34,569 nucleotides of DNA from CAYNSB01 sp964399625 (GTDB lineage: Bacteria; Planctomycetota; Phycisphaerae; Phycisphaerales; UBA1924), in NCBI GenBank assembly GCA_964399625.1, contig CAYNSB010000041.1:1-34569 (forward strand), written 5' to 3'. Below, piece after piece: positions 1 to 7,129 of this stretch; positions within the stretch are counted from its first letter, which is position 1, and every line of letters begins with the position of its first letter. The translations under genes were made by a program, and so were the position numbers. The notes beneath the pieces are model-generated. The model was given only the letters and a program-made list of their open reading frames with translations, did not search any database and was not told where the DNA came from.

Positions 1-191
<191 letters not shown>

Positions 192-249
192 GGTTCTTTC
201 CTGTTGGTTGTGAGCGCGGAGATCGCGGCTCCGCGTTCGATCTGCTTTC

Positions 250-480
250 TTACTTCAATCCGATCCTGATCCACGCGACGCGCTGGGCGTCGAGGATGAA
301 CACGCTCTTGCCGTCGGTGACCTTGACCAAGTGATCCTCCTCGTCGGGGATCAGCATGGCCTTTTTGACTTCCAGGTGCTCGTCGAGCCGGCCCGCGGAG
401 TACACGCCGGCGAAGGCGATCGTGAGATCGCGCTCGCCGTTGAGCTCGCGGAGGGCCTGCCTGAGCTGGTCCGGGGTCAT
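250..480 (-). CDS. Small hypothetical protein inserted between groES and groEL
   Basis: A 76-residue protein starting MTPDQLRQALRELNGE and ending AWIRIGLK. I do not recognise the family. It has an amphipathic helical start, then a predicted beta-rich part with many acidic and hydrophobic residues (KKAMLIPDEEDHLVKVTDG, then SVFILDAQRVAWIRIG). It has no signal peptide, membrane segment or cysteine, so it is probably cytosolic. The ATG has a good site (CGGAG, about 7 nt upstream). The gene begins 13 nt after the groES stop and ends 58 nt before the groEL ATG, all on one strand, so co-transcription with the chaperonins is likely. Codon use is GC-biased like its neighbours. A chaperonin-related role is an inference from position only. 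Confidence 0.72.
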   Translation of the reverse strand: MTPDQLRQALRELNGERDLTIAFAGVYSAGRLDEHLEVKKAMLIPDEEDHLVKVTDGKSVFILDAQRVAWIRIGLK

Positions 481-493
481 GGGCGGCTCCGGG

Positions 494-802
494 TCAGTCG
501 ATCACGGCGAGGATGTCGTCCTCGGACATGATGAGCAGCTCCGTGCCCTCGAGCTTGACCTCGGTGCCGGCGTAGCTGGAGAAGATGACGCGGTCGCCCT
601 TCTTGACGGTGAGCGGGATGCGCTCGCCCGTGTCGGTGTTGAGCGCGCCGTCGCCCACGGCCTCGATGACGCCGGTCTTGGGCTTGTCCTTGCTCGTCTC
701 GGGGAGGTAGATCCCGGAGCTGGTCTTGGTCTCGGCCTCGTCGCGCTTGACGAGGATCTTGTCGTGCAGGGGGCGGATCGCGTTCTTGGTCTTTGGTGGC
801 AT
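494..802 (-). CDS. groES: Co-chaperonin GroES
   Basis: This 102-residue protein matches the 10-kDa chaperonin along its whole length: IRPLHDKILVKRDEAETKT, then SGIYLPE, a GVIEAVGDG segment, then VKKGDRVIFSSYAGTEVK and a C-terminal LLIMSEDDILAVI. GroES caps the GroEL ring as a heptamer, and the mobile loop that contacts GroEL corresponds to the region around residues 22-35. An N-terminal extension of about seven residues (MPPKTKN) precedes the usual start, which is a minor variation. An AGGAGA ribosome site precedes the ATG. The upstream leader holds a perfect 7-bp inverted repeat (837-854) rather than a recognisable CIRCE box. The gene is followed by a small hypothetical gene and then groEL. 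Confidence 0.97.
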   Translation of the reverse strand: MPPKTKNAIRPLHDKILVKRDEAETKTSSGIYLPETSKDKPKTGVIEAVGDGALNTDTGERIPLTVKKGDRVIFSSYAGTEVKLEGTELLIMSEDDILAVID

Positions 803-836
803 TGCTTCTGTCTCCTGAAATCCGAAAGAGTCCGAT

Positions 837-854
837 CATCAGCTCGCGCTGATG
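837..854. promoter_or_regulatory. Perfect inverted repeat upstream of groES
   Basis: The sequence CATCAGC, a TCGC loop, then GCTGATG forms a perfect 7-bp stem. It lies 35-52 nt upstream of the groES ATG and 21 nt after the stop of the receiver-like gene. No T-run follows on the minus strand, so it is a poor intrinsic terminator. It does not match the CIRCE operator (TTAGCACTC-N9-GAGTGCTAA). It could be an operator or a leader hairpin controlling groES; this is inferred from position and symmetry. Confidence 0.35.
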
Positions 855-875
855 CGACTGATCAACGACGATGGG

Positions 876-1334
876 TCATGCGCATCCGGGCCAGCGGCCC
901 TGGTAGAACCGCCCCAGGCACCGGCGGAGCACCTCGAGCATCAGCTCCAGGTCGCCGGGCTGGCGCGGACGATCGATCACGGCGAAGGCGCCCGCACGCA
1001 GGGCCGCGGCAACCTCCCGGCTGTCGTCGCGGTGCCCGCGCCCGCGCGTGATCACGACGGTCGGCGGCGGCTGCTCCAGGCGCTGGAGGAGCTCGAGCAG
1101 CCTGGGCCCGCCCTCCTCGTTGCTGGGGGCGCTGGCGCAGGCGTCCAGCGGCAGGCTCAGGTCTACGACCGCGATGTGCACGCGGTTGCCCTGGATCACG
1201 CTCGAGGCCTCGCGCCCGGTGCGCACGCGGAACGAGTGGATGCCCATGGGCTCAAGGAGCGGAGCGAGTCGGTCGGCCCATGTGTCGGGCTGCCACCCCG
1301 CCGAGGAAAGGAGCAGGTTCAGCCGCCCGCCCAT
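876..1334 (-). CDS. Degenerate response-regulator receiver-domain protein
   Basis: This 152-residue single-domain protein starts MGGRLNLLLSSAGWQPDTW. The CheY-like pattern is visible: a central VHIAVVDLSLP with the phospho-acceptor-type Asp58, then TVVITRG for the conserved Thr/Ser strand, and AGAFAVIDRP where the conserved Lys-Pro normally sits. The N-terminal acidic pair that binds Mg2+ is missing and the Lys is replaced by Arg, so normal phosphorylation is doubtful. There is no output domain. The start at 1334 is chosen because GAGGGCACG precedes it; an in-frame ATG at 1358 lacks a site, and a longer reading frame would overlap the HAD gene. It sits 73 nt upstream of groES on the same strand. 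No histidine kinase is nearby. Confidence 0.68.
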   Translation of the reverse strand: MGGRLNLLLSSAGWQPDTWADRLAPLLEPMGIHSFRVRTGREASSVIQGNRVHIAVVDLSLPLDACASAPSNEEGGPRLLELLQRLEQPPPTVVITRGRGHRDDSREVAAALRAGAFAVIDRPRQPGDLELMLEVLRRCLGRFYQGRWPGCA

Positions 1335-1573
1335 CGTGCCCTCGGCCCGCGGCGCCATCCGCCCAGCGGAAGGCTGGGAAGGCTTGGGCGGATCGAAGAA
1401 TGGGCGCGGCGACTCCGTCACGCTCTGCCAATGGCAAGCCCCGTGCCTTTTCAGGCTTAATTTTCGGGGCAGATCGGGCCGCGAGGGTCGTGTGTTTTGG
1501 GCTTTGTTCGTGCCAGTCCTATGACTGGGTGAGGGCGCTCGTGCCATTTCGGCAGCGTGGGCGAGCGTCGAGG

Positions 1574-2185
1574 CTAGTGCGTCTGCAGCACGGTCCAGGC
1601 CGCGGAAAGCACGTCCGGGTGCGAACCCTCGGGCCCGATCCGCAGGCAGCGTGAGGCGTCGATCCCCGCCGCGACGCCAGCATCGATGTCGCGGGCGGCA
1701 TCGCCGATGAGCCATGAGCGGGAGAGGTCCAGGTCGTGCTCATCGCGTGCGGCGAGGATCATGCCCGGCTGGGGCTTTCGCCACGGATGCTCGCGCGTGT
1801 ACGCGGGCAGGTTGCCCTTGGGGTGGTACGGGCAGAAGTAGAAGGCGTCGATCATGCCGCGCCCGCGATCGAGGTCGTCGGCGTCGCTGGCGCGGGCGGC
1901 GCCGAGCCACGCGGCGTGCGCGCTCAGGAGCGTTTCGAGCTGTGCGTTGACGGCGTGGACGGTCTCGATCGTGCCGCTGCCGCGCGCCACGCAGCCCTGG
2001 TTGCTGACGACGACGATCGCGAAGCCCGCCTGCTTGAGTCGCCAGACGGCCTCGCCCGCGCCGGGCAGGAGCTCGACGAGATCGGGATCGACGACGTCCC
2101 CGGGCGCGCCCGGCGGCGGCGGTGGCGGCAGGTCGCTCGCGCGCATGAGCGTGTCGTCACGATCGAAGAAGACCGCGGGCCTCAT
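1574..2185 (-). CDS. HAD-family phosphatase, GmhB/HisB-phosphatase-like
   Basis: A 203-residue HAD-superfamily hydrolase of the heptose-bisphosphate/histidinol-phosphate phosphatase group. Motif I is FFDRDDTL (Asp8 nucleophile, Asp10 acid/base), motif II VVSNQG, a FYFCPYHP segment, motif III RKPQPGMI and motif IV WLIGDAARDIDAG. Length matches the family (about 180-210 residues). The third residue after Asp8 is Asp instead of the usual Gly. The CxC pair that completes the zinc site just before RKPxPG in classical GmhB is absent (EHPWRKP), so zinc binding is probably lost or altered. No other heptose-pathway gene is in view, so the substrate is uncertain. No ribosome site precedes the ATG; a TAGCGT hexamer lies 6 nt upstream. 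Confidence 0.85.
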   Translation of the reverse strand: MRPAVFFDRDDTLMRASDLPPPPPPGAPGDVVDPDLVELLPGAGEAVWRLKQAGFAIVVVSNQGCVARGSGTIETVHAVNAQLETLLSAHAAWLGAARASDADDLDRGRGMIDAFYFCPYHPKGNLPAYTREHPWRKPQPGMILAARDEHDLDLSRSWLIGDAARDIDAGVAAGIDASRCLRIGPEGSHPDVLSAAWTVLQTH

Positions 2186-2191
2186 GGGGGA

Positions 2192-2197
2192 ACGCTA
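2192..2197 (-). promoter_or_regulatory. Candidate -10 element of a leaderless HAD-phosphatase mRNA
   Basis: TAGCGT on the minus strand ends 6 nt before the ATG at 2185, and there is no Shine-Dalgarno sequence. That spacing would put the transcript start at or next to the start codon. No convincing -35 box was found. Confidence 0.35.
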
Positions 2198-2212
2198 GGG
2201 CGGGCCGCGCGA

Positions 2213-3139
2213 TCACTTGGGGCCCAGTTCGCTCGCGAGCGCCGGGCCCTGCTTGGGCTTGGTGGGCTTGGCGAGCGGGGCGGCGCTGGCGGCCTTGGGG
2301 GCGAGCTCGGGCAGCGCGGCGAGCGCGAGCACGCCGTCGCGCGTCGCCTTCACGCTCGTGTCGATGTCGCGTCCGCGGTAGTACTCGACGACGAGGGCGG
2401 GCTTGTTCCAGTCGCGTCCCACGAGGCTCTCGAGCGAGCCGGGGAGCGTGGTGCGCGCGGTGGGCACGAGGCGGAACTTGGGGTCCTGCTGGCGGGCGGC
2501 GCCGACGAAGGCGCGTCCCGCGGCGAGCGCGGGGCCCTCGAATGTGACTTCCGAGCCGCGGGCCGAGGCGTGCAGGGCGAGCACGACGTCGGGCTTGAAC
2601 TTCATGAGGTCGTCGTAGACGGCGCTGGTCTCGAGCTCGCTGCCCGGGCGGGTTCCGCTCTTGGGGTCCTTGCGGTAGTCCTTGCTGGGCCAGTTGCGTG
2701 CGAGGTCCACGCCGCGGGTGTTCGTGCGGGTGTGCGCGGCGGTGCCGTCGGGGTTCATGTCTCGGACGATGCGGACGGTGGCGTCGCCCAGCCCTGAGAC
2801 GCCGGCGATCGCCTCGGGGAGTTGGTGGGCGATGCGCGATCCCTCGGGCTCGTCGCCCTGCATGCCCGCGATGATGTAGATGCGGCGCGGGCCCGTGCCG
2901 ATCGTCGTGGCCTCGATCGCCTTGCCGCGCACGGACGAGCCGATGCGCGTCCAGACGGGCGCGTGCAGGCCCGCGGGCGCGGTCATGGGCGTCTCGGCGT
3001 TGCTGGGCTCGCGCGCTTCCCAGGGCATGGAGACCTCGGGCATGCTCGAGCACCCGCCCACGCCGCCCAGCGCGCACATCGCGCCGCACACGGCGCAGCG
3101 TGCGGCGGTTCGCGATCGGGATGAGCGGACGTGCGACAT
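2213..3139 (-). CDS. M14-family metallopeptidase-like lipoprotein (MpaA/murein peptide amidase type)
   Basis: A 308-residue protein. The N-terminus has a basic start, a short hydrophobic stretch and a lipobox-like VGGC ending at Cys30, so it is probably a lipoprotein. The rest has the M14 carboxypeptidase layout seen in MpaA-like gamma-D-Glu-mDAP amidases: RRIYIIAGMQGDEPEG (residues 85-100), RDMNPDGT (126-133), RTNTRGVDLARNWPS (138-152), LALHAS with His190, and PALVVEYY with the probable catalytic Glu252. The first zinc ligand in the HxxE motif is replaced: Gln94 stands where His is expected (codon CAG), while Glu97 and His190 are present. The start at 3139 is supported by AAAGGGGATCG upstream; the longer frame to 3382 runs into the divergent intergenic region. 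Peptidoglycan-peptide turnover is inferred from the family; activity is uncertain. Confidence 0.82.
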   Translation of the reverse strand: MSHVRSSRSRTAARCAVCGAMCALGGVGGCSSMPEVSMPWEAREPSNAETPMTAPAGLHAPVWTRIGSSVRGKAIEATTIGTGPRRIYIIAGMQGDEPEGSRIAHQLPEAIAGVSGLGDATVRIVRDMNPDGTAAHTRTNTRGVDLARNWPSKDYRKDPKSGTRPGSELETSAVYDDLMKFKPDVVLALHASARGSEVTFEGPALAAGRAFVGAARQQDPKFRLVPTARTTLPGSLESLVGRDWNKPALVVEYYRGRDIDTSVKATRDGVLALAALPELAPKAASAAPLAKPTKPKQGPALASELGPK

Positions 3140-3350
3140 CGATCCCCTTTCGGCGTCCTTCTTGGATCGGATCGACACGCGCTCACGCCGCAGATTTGCC
3201 CACGAACCACGCACGAACAAGGGCCCATCGGGCACCGTATCTGGTGGCACGTCGGAGTTGGTTTCCGGTCCTGTGCGCGGCACTGGGCTTGCACGATGGA
3301 ACCCGGGGGCGAGTCGGGCCGAAACCACGCGGGAGGAACGCGCGTCCGTG

Positions 3351-4247
3351 ATGCATCCCGTCCAACGAGCCTGGCGTGCCACGCGATCGGGGCTGCGACG
3401 CTACCCCCGGGCGCTGCTGCATTCGGCGATGGGCGTGCTCCCGCACCTGCCGCAACGGCACCCGCACGAGCACGACGCACGATCGTGGCTGACGAGCGAT
3501 CTTGCGGCGGCGTGGCTCGGTCACGCCTCGGTGCTGGTGCGACTGGGCGGGCGGACGGTGCTCGTGGATCCGGTGTTCTCGCCGCGGATCGGGGTGAGCA
3601 TCGCGGGGCGGACGATGGGGCTGCCGCGCCTGGCGCCGCTGCCACACCTGGCGCGCGAGCTGCCGTCGATCGACACGATCCTGATCACGCACGCGCACTT
3701 TGACCATCTGGATCGTCCGACGCTGCGCCGGCTCGTGTCGCCGCGGACGAGCGTGATCACGGCTCGTCGCACGGGTCGGCTGATCCCGCGGGGGTTCGCG
3801 CAGGTGATCGAGCTGGACTGGCGGCAGTCGATCCTGCTCGACGGGCTGCGCGTCGAGGCGATCCGTCCGCGCCACTGGGGCGCGCGGGCGGGGCTCGATC
3901 GCGGGCGCGGGTACAACAGCTACGTGCTGCGCGACGCGGACGGACGCGGCGTGCTGCTCGCGGGGGACACGGCGCTCACGGACGCGTTCGACAACCTGCG
4001 GGACATCACGCTCGCGGCGATGGGCGTGGGGTCCTACGAGCCGTGGGCGCACGCGCACGCGACGCCCGAGGAGGCGTGGGCGATGTTCCGCGCCAGCGGC
4101 GCGGCCCACCTTCTGCCGATCCATCACTCCACATTCGAGCTGGGCGATGAACCGATCCACGAGCCGATGGAGCGCCTGAACGCCGCGGCCCGCGAGGCGC
4201 GCCAGCGGGTGATCGACCCGGTGCTGGCACGCATCTGGGCGGCGTAG
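3351..4247 (+). CDS. MBL-fold metallo-hydrolase (UlaG/NAPE-PLD-like)
   Basis: A 298-residue metallo-beta-lactamase-fold protein. Motifs in order: AAWLGHASVLVRLGGRTVLVD, typical of the UlaG/RomA/NAPE-PLD branch; the metal motif THAHFDHLD (HxHxDH); RPRHWGARAG, where this branch has a further His; a GVLLAGDTALTD segment supplying the bridging Asp; and a late LLPIHHSTFEL His. Two-metal hydrolysis of a phosphodiester, lactone or N-acyl bond is typical; the substrate cannot be read from sequence. No signal peptide is evident. The ATG at 3351 follows GGGAGG at some distance (about 14 nt), and a GTG directly in front of it is an equally possible start. It is divergent from the M14 gene, with a 211-nt shared upstream region in which I see no clear promoter. 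Confidence 0.86.
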   Translation: MHPVQRAWRATRSGLRRYPRALLHSAMGVLPHLPQRHPHEHDARSWLTSDLAAAWLGHASVLVRLGGRTVLVDPVFSPRIGVSIAGRTMGLPRLAPLPHLARELPSIDTILITHAHFDHLDRPTLRRLVSPRTSVITARRTGRLIPRGFAQVIELDWRQSILLDGLRVEAIRPRHWGARAGLDRGRGYNSYVLRDADGRGVLLAGDTALTDAFDNLRDITLAAMGVGSYEPWAHAHATPEEAWAMFRASGAAHLLPIHHSTFELGDEPIHEPMERLNAAAREARQRVIDPVLARIWAA

Positions 4248-4278
4248 AGGCCCGAGAAGTGGCGTGGGGCGATTGGGC

Positions 4279-4307
4279 TTGGGGTTTGCGACGCCGCGCG
4301 GTATCAT
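4279..4307 (+). promoter_or_regulatory. Candidate sigma70-type promoter of the cysteine dioxygenase gene
   Basis: TTGGGG at 4279-4284, a 17-nt spacer, then TATCAT at 4302-4307. The start site would fall near 4314, leaving a short leader that holds the GGGAGC ribosome site of the gene starting at 4329. Inferred from consensus-like spacing. Confidence 0.45.
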
Positions 4308-4328
4308 CGCCGCACACGGGAGCACCGC

Positions 4329-4898
4329 ATGAGCCGCGCGACGACACCCAGCGCCACGAGCGATCCTTCCTGTACGCCGGCGCGGCAGTTCCCCAAGCTC
4401 GCGCGTCTGATCGCGTACCTGGACACGGTCACGGGGCGTGTGGACCTTGCGCGGCTGACGGAGTTGCTCAACGAGCTGAGCATCACGCGCGCGGACATCG
4501 AGACGGCCTGCTGCTTTGGGGCGCGCGGGTACAAGCGGAACACGATCGCCTCATCGGCGCACTACGAGCTGCTGGCGCTGTGCTGGCGGTCCGGGCACTG
4601 CACGCCGATCCACGACCATCGGGGCGTGTCGTGCGCGTTCCGCGTCGTGCACGGGACGGGAACGGAGATCCGGTTCCAGATGACGCCCGCGGGGATGGTG
4701 TGCCCTGTCGCGACCATCCCGATGAACCCCGGGTACGTGTGCGCCGCGGCGGACGAGGACATCCACCAGGTGGCGAACTTCCAACCGCCCGATGAGGACC
4801 TCGTGACGCTGCACATCTACTCGCCGCCGATCTCGAAGATGCACACGTACAAGTTCTGCGTGAGCGACGGGGCCGAGACGGGCAAGTACGAGTGTTGA
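4329..4898 (+). CDS. Cysteine dioxygenase type I family protein (cupin)
   Basis: A 189-residue cupin. CTPIHDHRGVSCAF carries the HxH iron ligands (His95, His97) and Cys102, at the place where mammalian enzymes have the Cys of the Cys-Tyr cofactor. EDIHQVAN supplies the third His (His146), and LHIYSPPIS has Tyr164, matching the conserved catalytic/cross-link Tyr of the YSPP motif. This family oxidises cysteine, or related thiols such as 3-mercaptopropionate, to a sulfinic acid using Fe(II) and O2. Length is typical for the bacterial enzymes. The helical N-terminal part (residues 20-60) is also family-like. The start is fixed by GGGAGC about 7 nt upstream. Presence of both Cys102 and Tyr164 argues for a cross-linked cofactor, but the exact substrate is open. 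Confidence 0.9.
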   Translation: MSRATTPSATSDPSCTPARQFPKLARLIAYLDTVTGRVDLARLTELLNELSITRADIETACCFGARGYKRNTIASSAHYELLALCWRSGHCTPIHDHRGVSCAFRVVHGTGTEIRFQMTPAGMVCPVATIPMNPGYVCAAADEDIHQVANFQPPDEDLVTLHIYSPPISKMHTYKFCVSDGAETGKYEC

Positions 4899-4920
4899 TC
4901 TCGGAAGAGCGTGGCGGCGG

Positions 4921-5565
4921 GTGCCACGCCCCGTGCCGCCTTGGGCCGGGGCGTGCGCGCGAGGGTTCCCATGGTCCAGTACCGGCTGGGCGACCAGACG
5001 TACCAGTATCGCAGGCTCGCACGTGTCGAGGTTCCCAAGCAGCTCCGGTTCCTCACGTTTTCCTGCTACCAACGGTTGCCGCTCTTTCAGAATGATCGCA
5101 TCAAGGATGCGTTCGCCGAACGACTCGAATTCTCGCGGCGGGAATTGGGCTTTCGCCTGAAAGCGTGGGTCATCATGCCCGAGCACGTTCACCTCATGCT
5201 CGCGCCGCCGCCATCGTGCACGGTCCGACACTTTTTGAGCCATCTCAAGGGAGTGTTCGCGCAGCGCGTGATCCACCGATGGAGGGAACTCGAGGCCCCC
5301 GTTCTCGGGAAGATTCGAGGCCCGGATGGTCGCTATCACTTCTGGCAGGAGGGTGGCGGTTACGACCGCAACATTTTCACGGACACGGAGCGCAACGAGA
5401 AGCTCCTCTACATCCACGAGAACCCGGTCAGGCGCGGTCTCTCAACGACCTCGACCGACTGGGCTTGGTCCTCAGCTCGTTGGCACGCGGGCGAGCGCTC
5501 CTCACCACCTTTTCTTGACTCGTAGTTCGGCACGCCCCAGTCCAGAGCGACCTGGGGCGTGGCAC
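4921..5565 (+). mobile_element. RAYT element: transposase gene between 12-bp inverted, hairpin-forming ends
   Basis: GTGCCACGCCCC at 4921-4932 is the exact reverse complement of GGGGCGTGGCAC at 5554-5565, and the single gene between them is a Y1/HUH transposase. Each end also folds by itself. On the left CACGCCCC (4925-4932) pairs with GGGGCGTG (4948-4955). On the right CACGCCCCAG (5531-5540) pairs with CTGGGGCGTG (5552-5561). This is the arrangement known for REP-associated tyrosine transposases, where flanking palindromes are the substrate. The ends were assigned from symmetry only; no target duplication is expected for this enzyme class. Confidence 0.65.
4971..5525 (+). CDS. REP-associated tyrosine transposase (IS200/IS605-like Y1 HUH family)
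   Basis: A 184-residue transposase of the Y1_Tnp fold. The core motif is VIMPEHVHLML (residues 67-77) with the HUH pair His72/His74. The later HFWQEGGGYDRNI segment carries the probable nucleophile Tyr131, and the C-terminal YIHENPVRRGL and WAWSSAR motifs are characteristic of the RAYT subgroup rather than classical IS200. The enzyme nicks single-stranded DNA at palindromic ends through a 5'-phosphotyrosine link. GAGGG 6 nt before the ATG at 4971 selects this start over an upstream in-frame ATG at 4911. All motifs are intact, so the protein may be active. GC content and codon use are somewhat lower and more mixed than the neighbours, consistent with acquisition. It lies between cysteine dioxygenase and carboxypeptidase genes without disrupting either. 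Confidence 0.9.
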   Translation: MVQYRLGDQTYQYRRLARVEVPKQLRFLTFSCYQRLPLFQNDRIKDAFAERLEFSRRELGFRLKAWVIMPEHVHLMLAPPPSCTVRHFLSHLKGVFAQRVIHRWRELEAPVLGKIRGPDGRYHFWQEGGGYDRNIFTDTERNEKLLYIHENPVRRGLSTTSTDWAWSSARWHAGERSSPPFLDS

Positions 5566-5570
5566 CCTGC

Positions 5571-7094
5571 TCACACTCCGTACACGCCGCGCAGTTTCGT
5601 CTCAAGGTGGCGCATGAGCGCGTCGGCATCGAGGGGGCGGCCTGTGAGCATGCGGCACAGGTCCCCCGCGCGGTAGCGTCGCCCGTGGCGATGGATGTTC
5701 GCGTTGAGCCATGACTTGAGGGCGGCGAACTCGCCGCGGCGGATCTGAGCGTCCAGGTCGGTGATCTGTCCGCGGATCGTCTCCCAGAACTGGGCCGCGT
5801 ACAGGTTCCCCAGCGTGTACGTGGGGAAGTAGCCGATGAGCCCCGCGCTCCAGTGCACGTCCTGCAGGCACCCGCGCCGGTCGTCGGGCACGTCGATTCC
5901 CAGCAGTTCCTTGAATCGCTTGTTCCACTCGCCGGGCAGGTCCTTCGCCTTCAGCGAGCCGGAGATCATCGCCCGCTCGAGCTCGAACCGCAGCATCACG
6001 TGCAGGTTGTACGTCGCCTCGTCGGCCTCGACGCGGATGTAGCTGGGCGTGCCCGTGTTCACGGCGCGGTACATCTCGTCCACGCTCGCGCGCTCGAGCC
6101 CGCTCCCGAGCATGCGCTGCGCGTGGGGCAGCGCCCACTCCCAGAACGCGCGCGAGCGGCCCACGAAGTTCTCCCACATGCGGCTCTGGCTCTCGTGGAT
6201 GCCCAGCGAGATCGAGTCCGCCAGCGGCGTGCCGTGGAGCTCGGCGGTCTTGGGCAGCCCCTGCTCGTAGATGCCGTGCCCGGCCTCGTGGAGCGTGCCG
6301 TAGAGCGCGTCGATGAATCGATCGCCCTTGTATCGCGTGGTGAGGCGCGTGTCGCCGGGCCCGATGCCCTCGCAGAAGGGGTGCGTGACGACGTCCAGGC
6401 GTCCGGCGTTCATGTCGAAGCCGATCGCGCGGAGCACGAACTCGCCGAACTCGTGCTGCTTTCGCTCATCGATGGTCAGCCCGAGCACCTTCGTGCTGGG
6501 GGGCGTCTTGGATCGGGCCAGGTCCGCGACGAGCGCGCTCAGGCGGGCGCGGAGCGGCGCGAAGATCGCCGCGAGCTCGGCGCCGGTCGCGCCGGGCTCG
6601 TACTCGTCGAGCAGCGCGTCGTAGAGCTCGCCCCGGGGAGCGCCGACGGAGTAGCACTCGGCCTTGCGCCGCGCCAGGGCGATCATCTTCTCGAGCCAGG
6701 GCGCGAATCGCGCGAAGTCGCTGGCGCTGCGTGCGTCCTTCCATGCTTCCTGGGCGAGCGAGGCGGTCCGCGCCCATTCCTCGACGAGCTCGCGCGGGAG
6801 TTTGGTGGCGCGATCGAAGTTGCGGCGCATCTCGCGGACGCACGCGGCCTCGGGCGAGGCGGGGTCCCCCACCACGCCGTTGCGCTCGCAGGCCCGGATC
6901 GCCCCGCCCAGCTCGTCGCTGGTGCGTCGGGCGTGGGCCATGCCCGCGATCCAGGCGAGCTGCTCGGCGCGGGCGTGGGCGCCGGCCGGGGGCATGTACG
7001 TCTCCTGGTCCCAGCTCAGCAGGGCGCCGATCGAGCCGATGGTCCCGATCTCGCGGGAGAGACGACAGAGCTCCGTGTAGGCGGTGCTTGGCAT
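5571..7094 (-). CDS. Carboxypeptidase M32 (Taq family)
   Basis: A 507-residue M32 metallocarboxypeptidase. The zinc motif is LHEAGHGIYEQGLP (His269, Glu270, His273), followed by LGIHESQSRMWENFVGRS, which supplies the third ligand Glu301 and the family-specific HESQSR box. Further family segments are SWDQETYMPP near residue 27, GDTRLTTRY at 247-255, and GLIGYFPTYTLGNLYAAQ close to the C-terminus. Length matches the 490-510-residue family. It is a cytosolic enzyme removing C-terminal amino acids with broad specificity. The ATG at 7094 has a strong GGAGG site 6 nt upstream; the longer open frame to 7652 is not supported. It follows the GT2 gene by 35 nt on the same strand, so it may share that transcript, although no functional link is apparent. 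Confidence 0.95.
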   Translation of the reverse strand: MPSTAYTELCRLSREIGTIGSIGALLSWDQETYMPPAGAHARAEQLAWIAGMAHARRTSDELGGAIRACERNGVVGDPASPEAACVREMRRNFDRATKLPRELVEEWARTASLAQEAWKDARSASDFARFAPWLEKMIALARRKAECYSVGAPRGELYDALLDEYEPGATGAELAAIFAPLRARLSALVADLARSKTPPSTKVLGLTIDERKQHEFGEFVLRAIGFDMNAGRLDVVTHPFCEGIGPGDTRLTTRYKGDRFIDALYGTLHEAGHGIYEQGLPKTAELHGTPLADSISLGIHESQSRMWENFVGRSRAFWEWALPHAQRMLGSGLERASVDEMYRAVNTGTPSYIRVEADEATYNLHVMLRFELERAMISGSLKAKDLPGEWNKRFKELLGIDVPDDRRGCLQDVHWSAGLIGYFPTYTLGNLYAAQFWETIRGQITDLDAQIRRGEFAALKSWLNANIHRHGRRYRAGDLCRMLTGRPLDADALMRHLETKLRGVYGV

Positions 7095-7129
7095 GGAGAG
7101 CCTCCGGTGTGTCCCCGCCCGCGCGAAGT

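Noticed and set aside
803..875. CIRCE heat-shock operator upstream of groES
   Set aside because: The inverted repeat there does not match TTAGCACTC-N9-GAGTGCTAA in sequence or spacing.
1440..1480. Short GCC/GGC hairpin followed by TTAATTTT between the receiver-like and HAD genes
   Set aside because: The stem is only three base pairs and the flanking CCCCG/CGGGG pairing is wide; too weak for an intrinsic terminator.
2880..3350. N-terminal extension of the MBL-fold gene back to 2880
   Set aside because: It would overlap the M14 gene and its start; the MBL fold begins after 3351 and the upstream peptide is low complexity.
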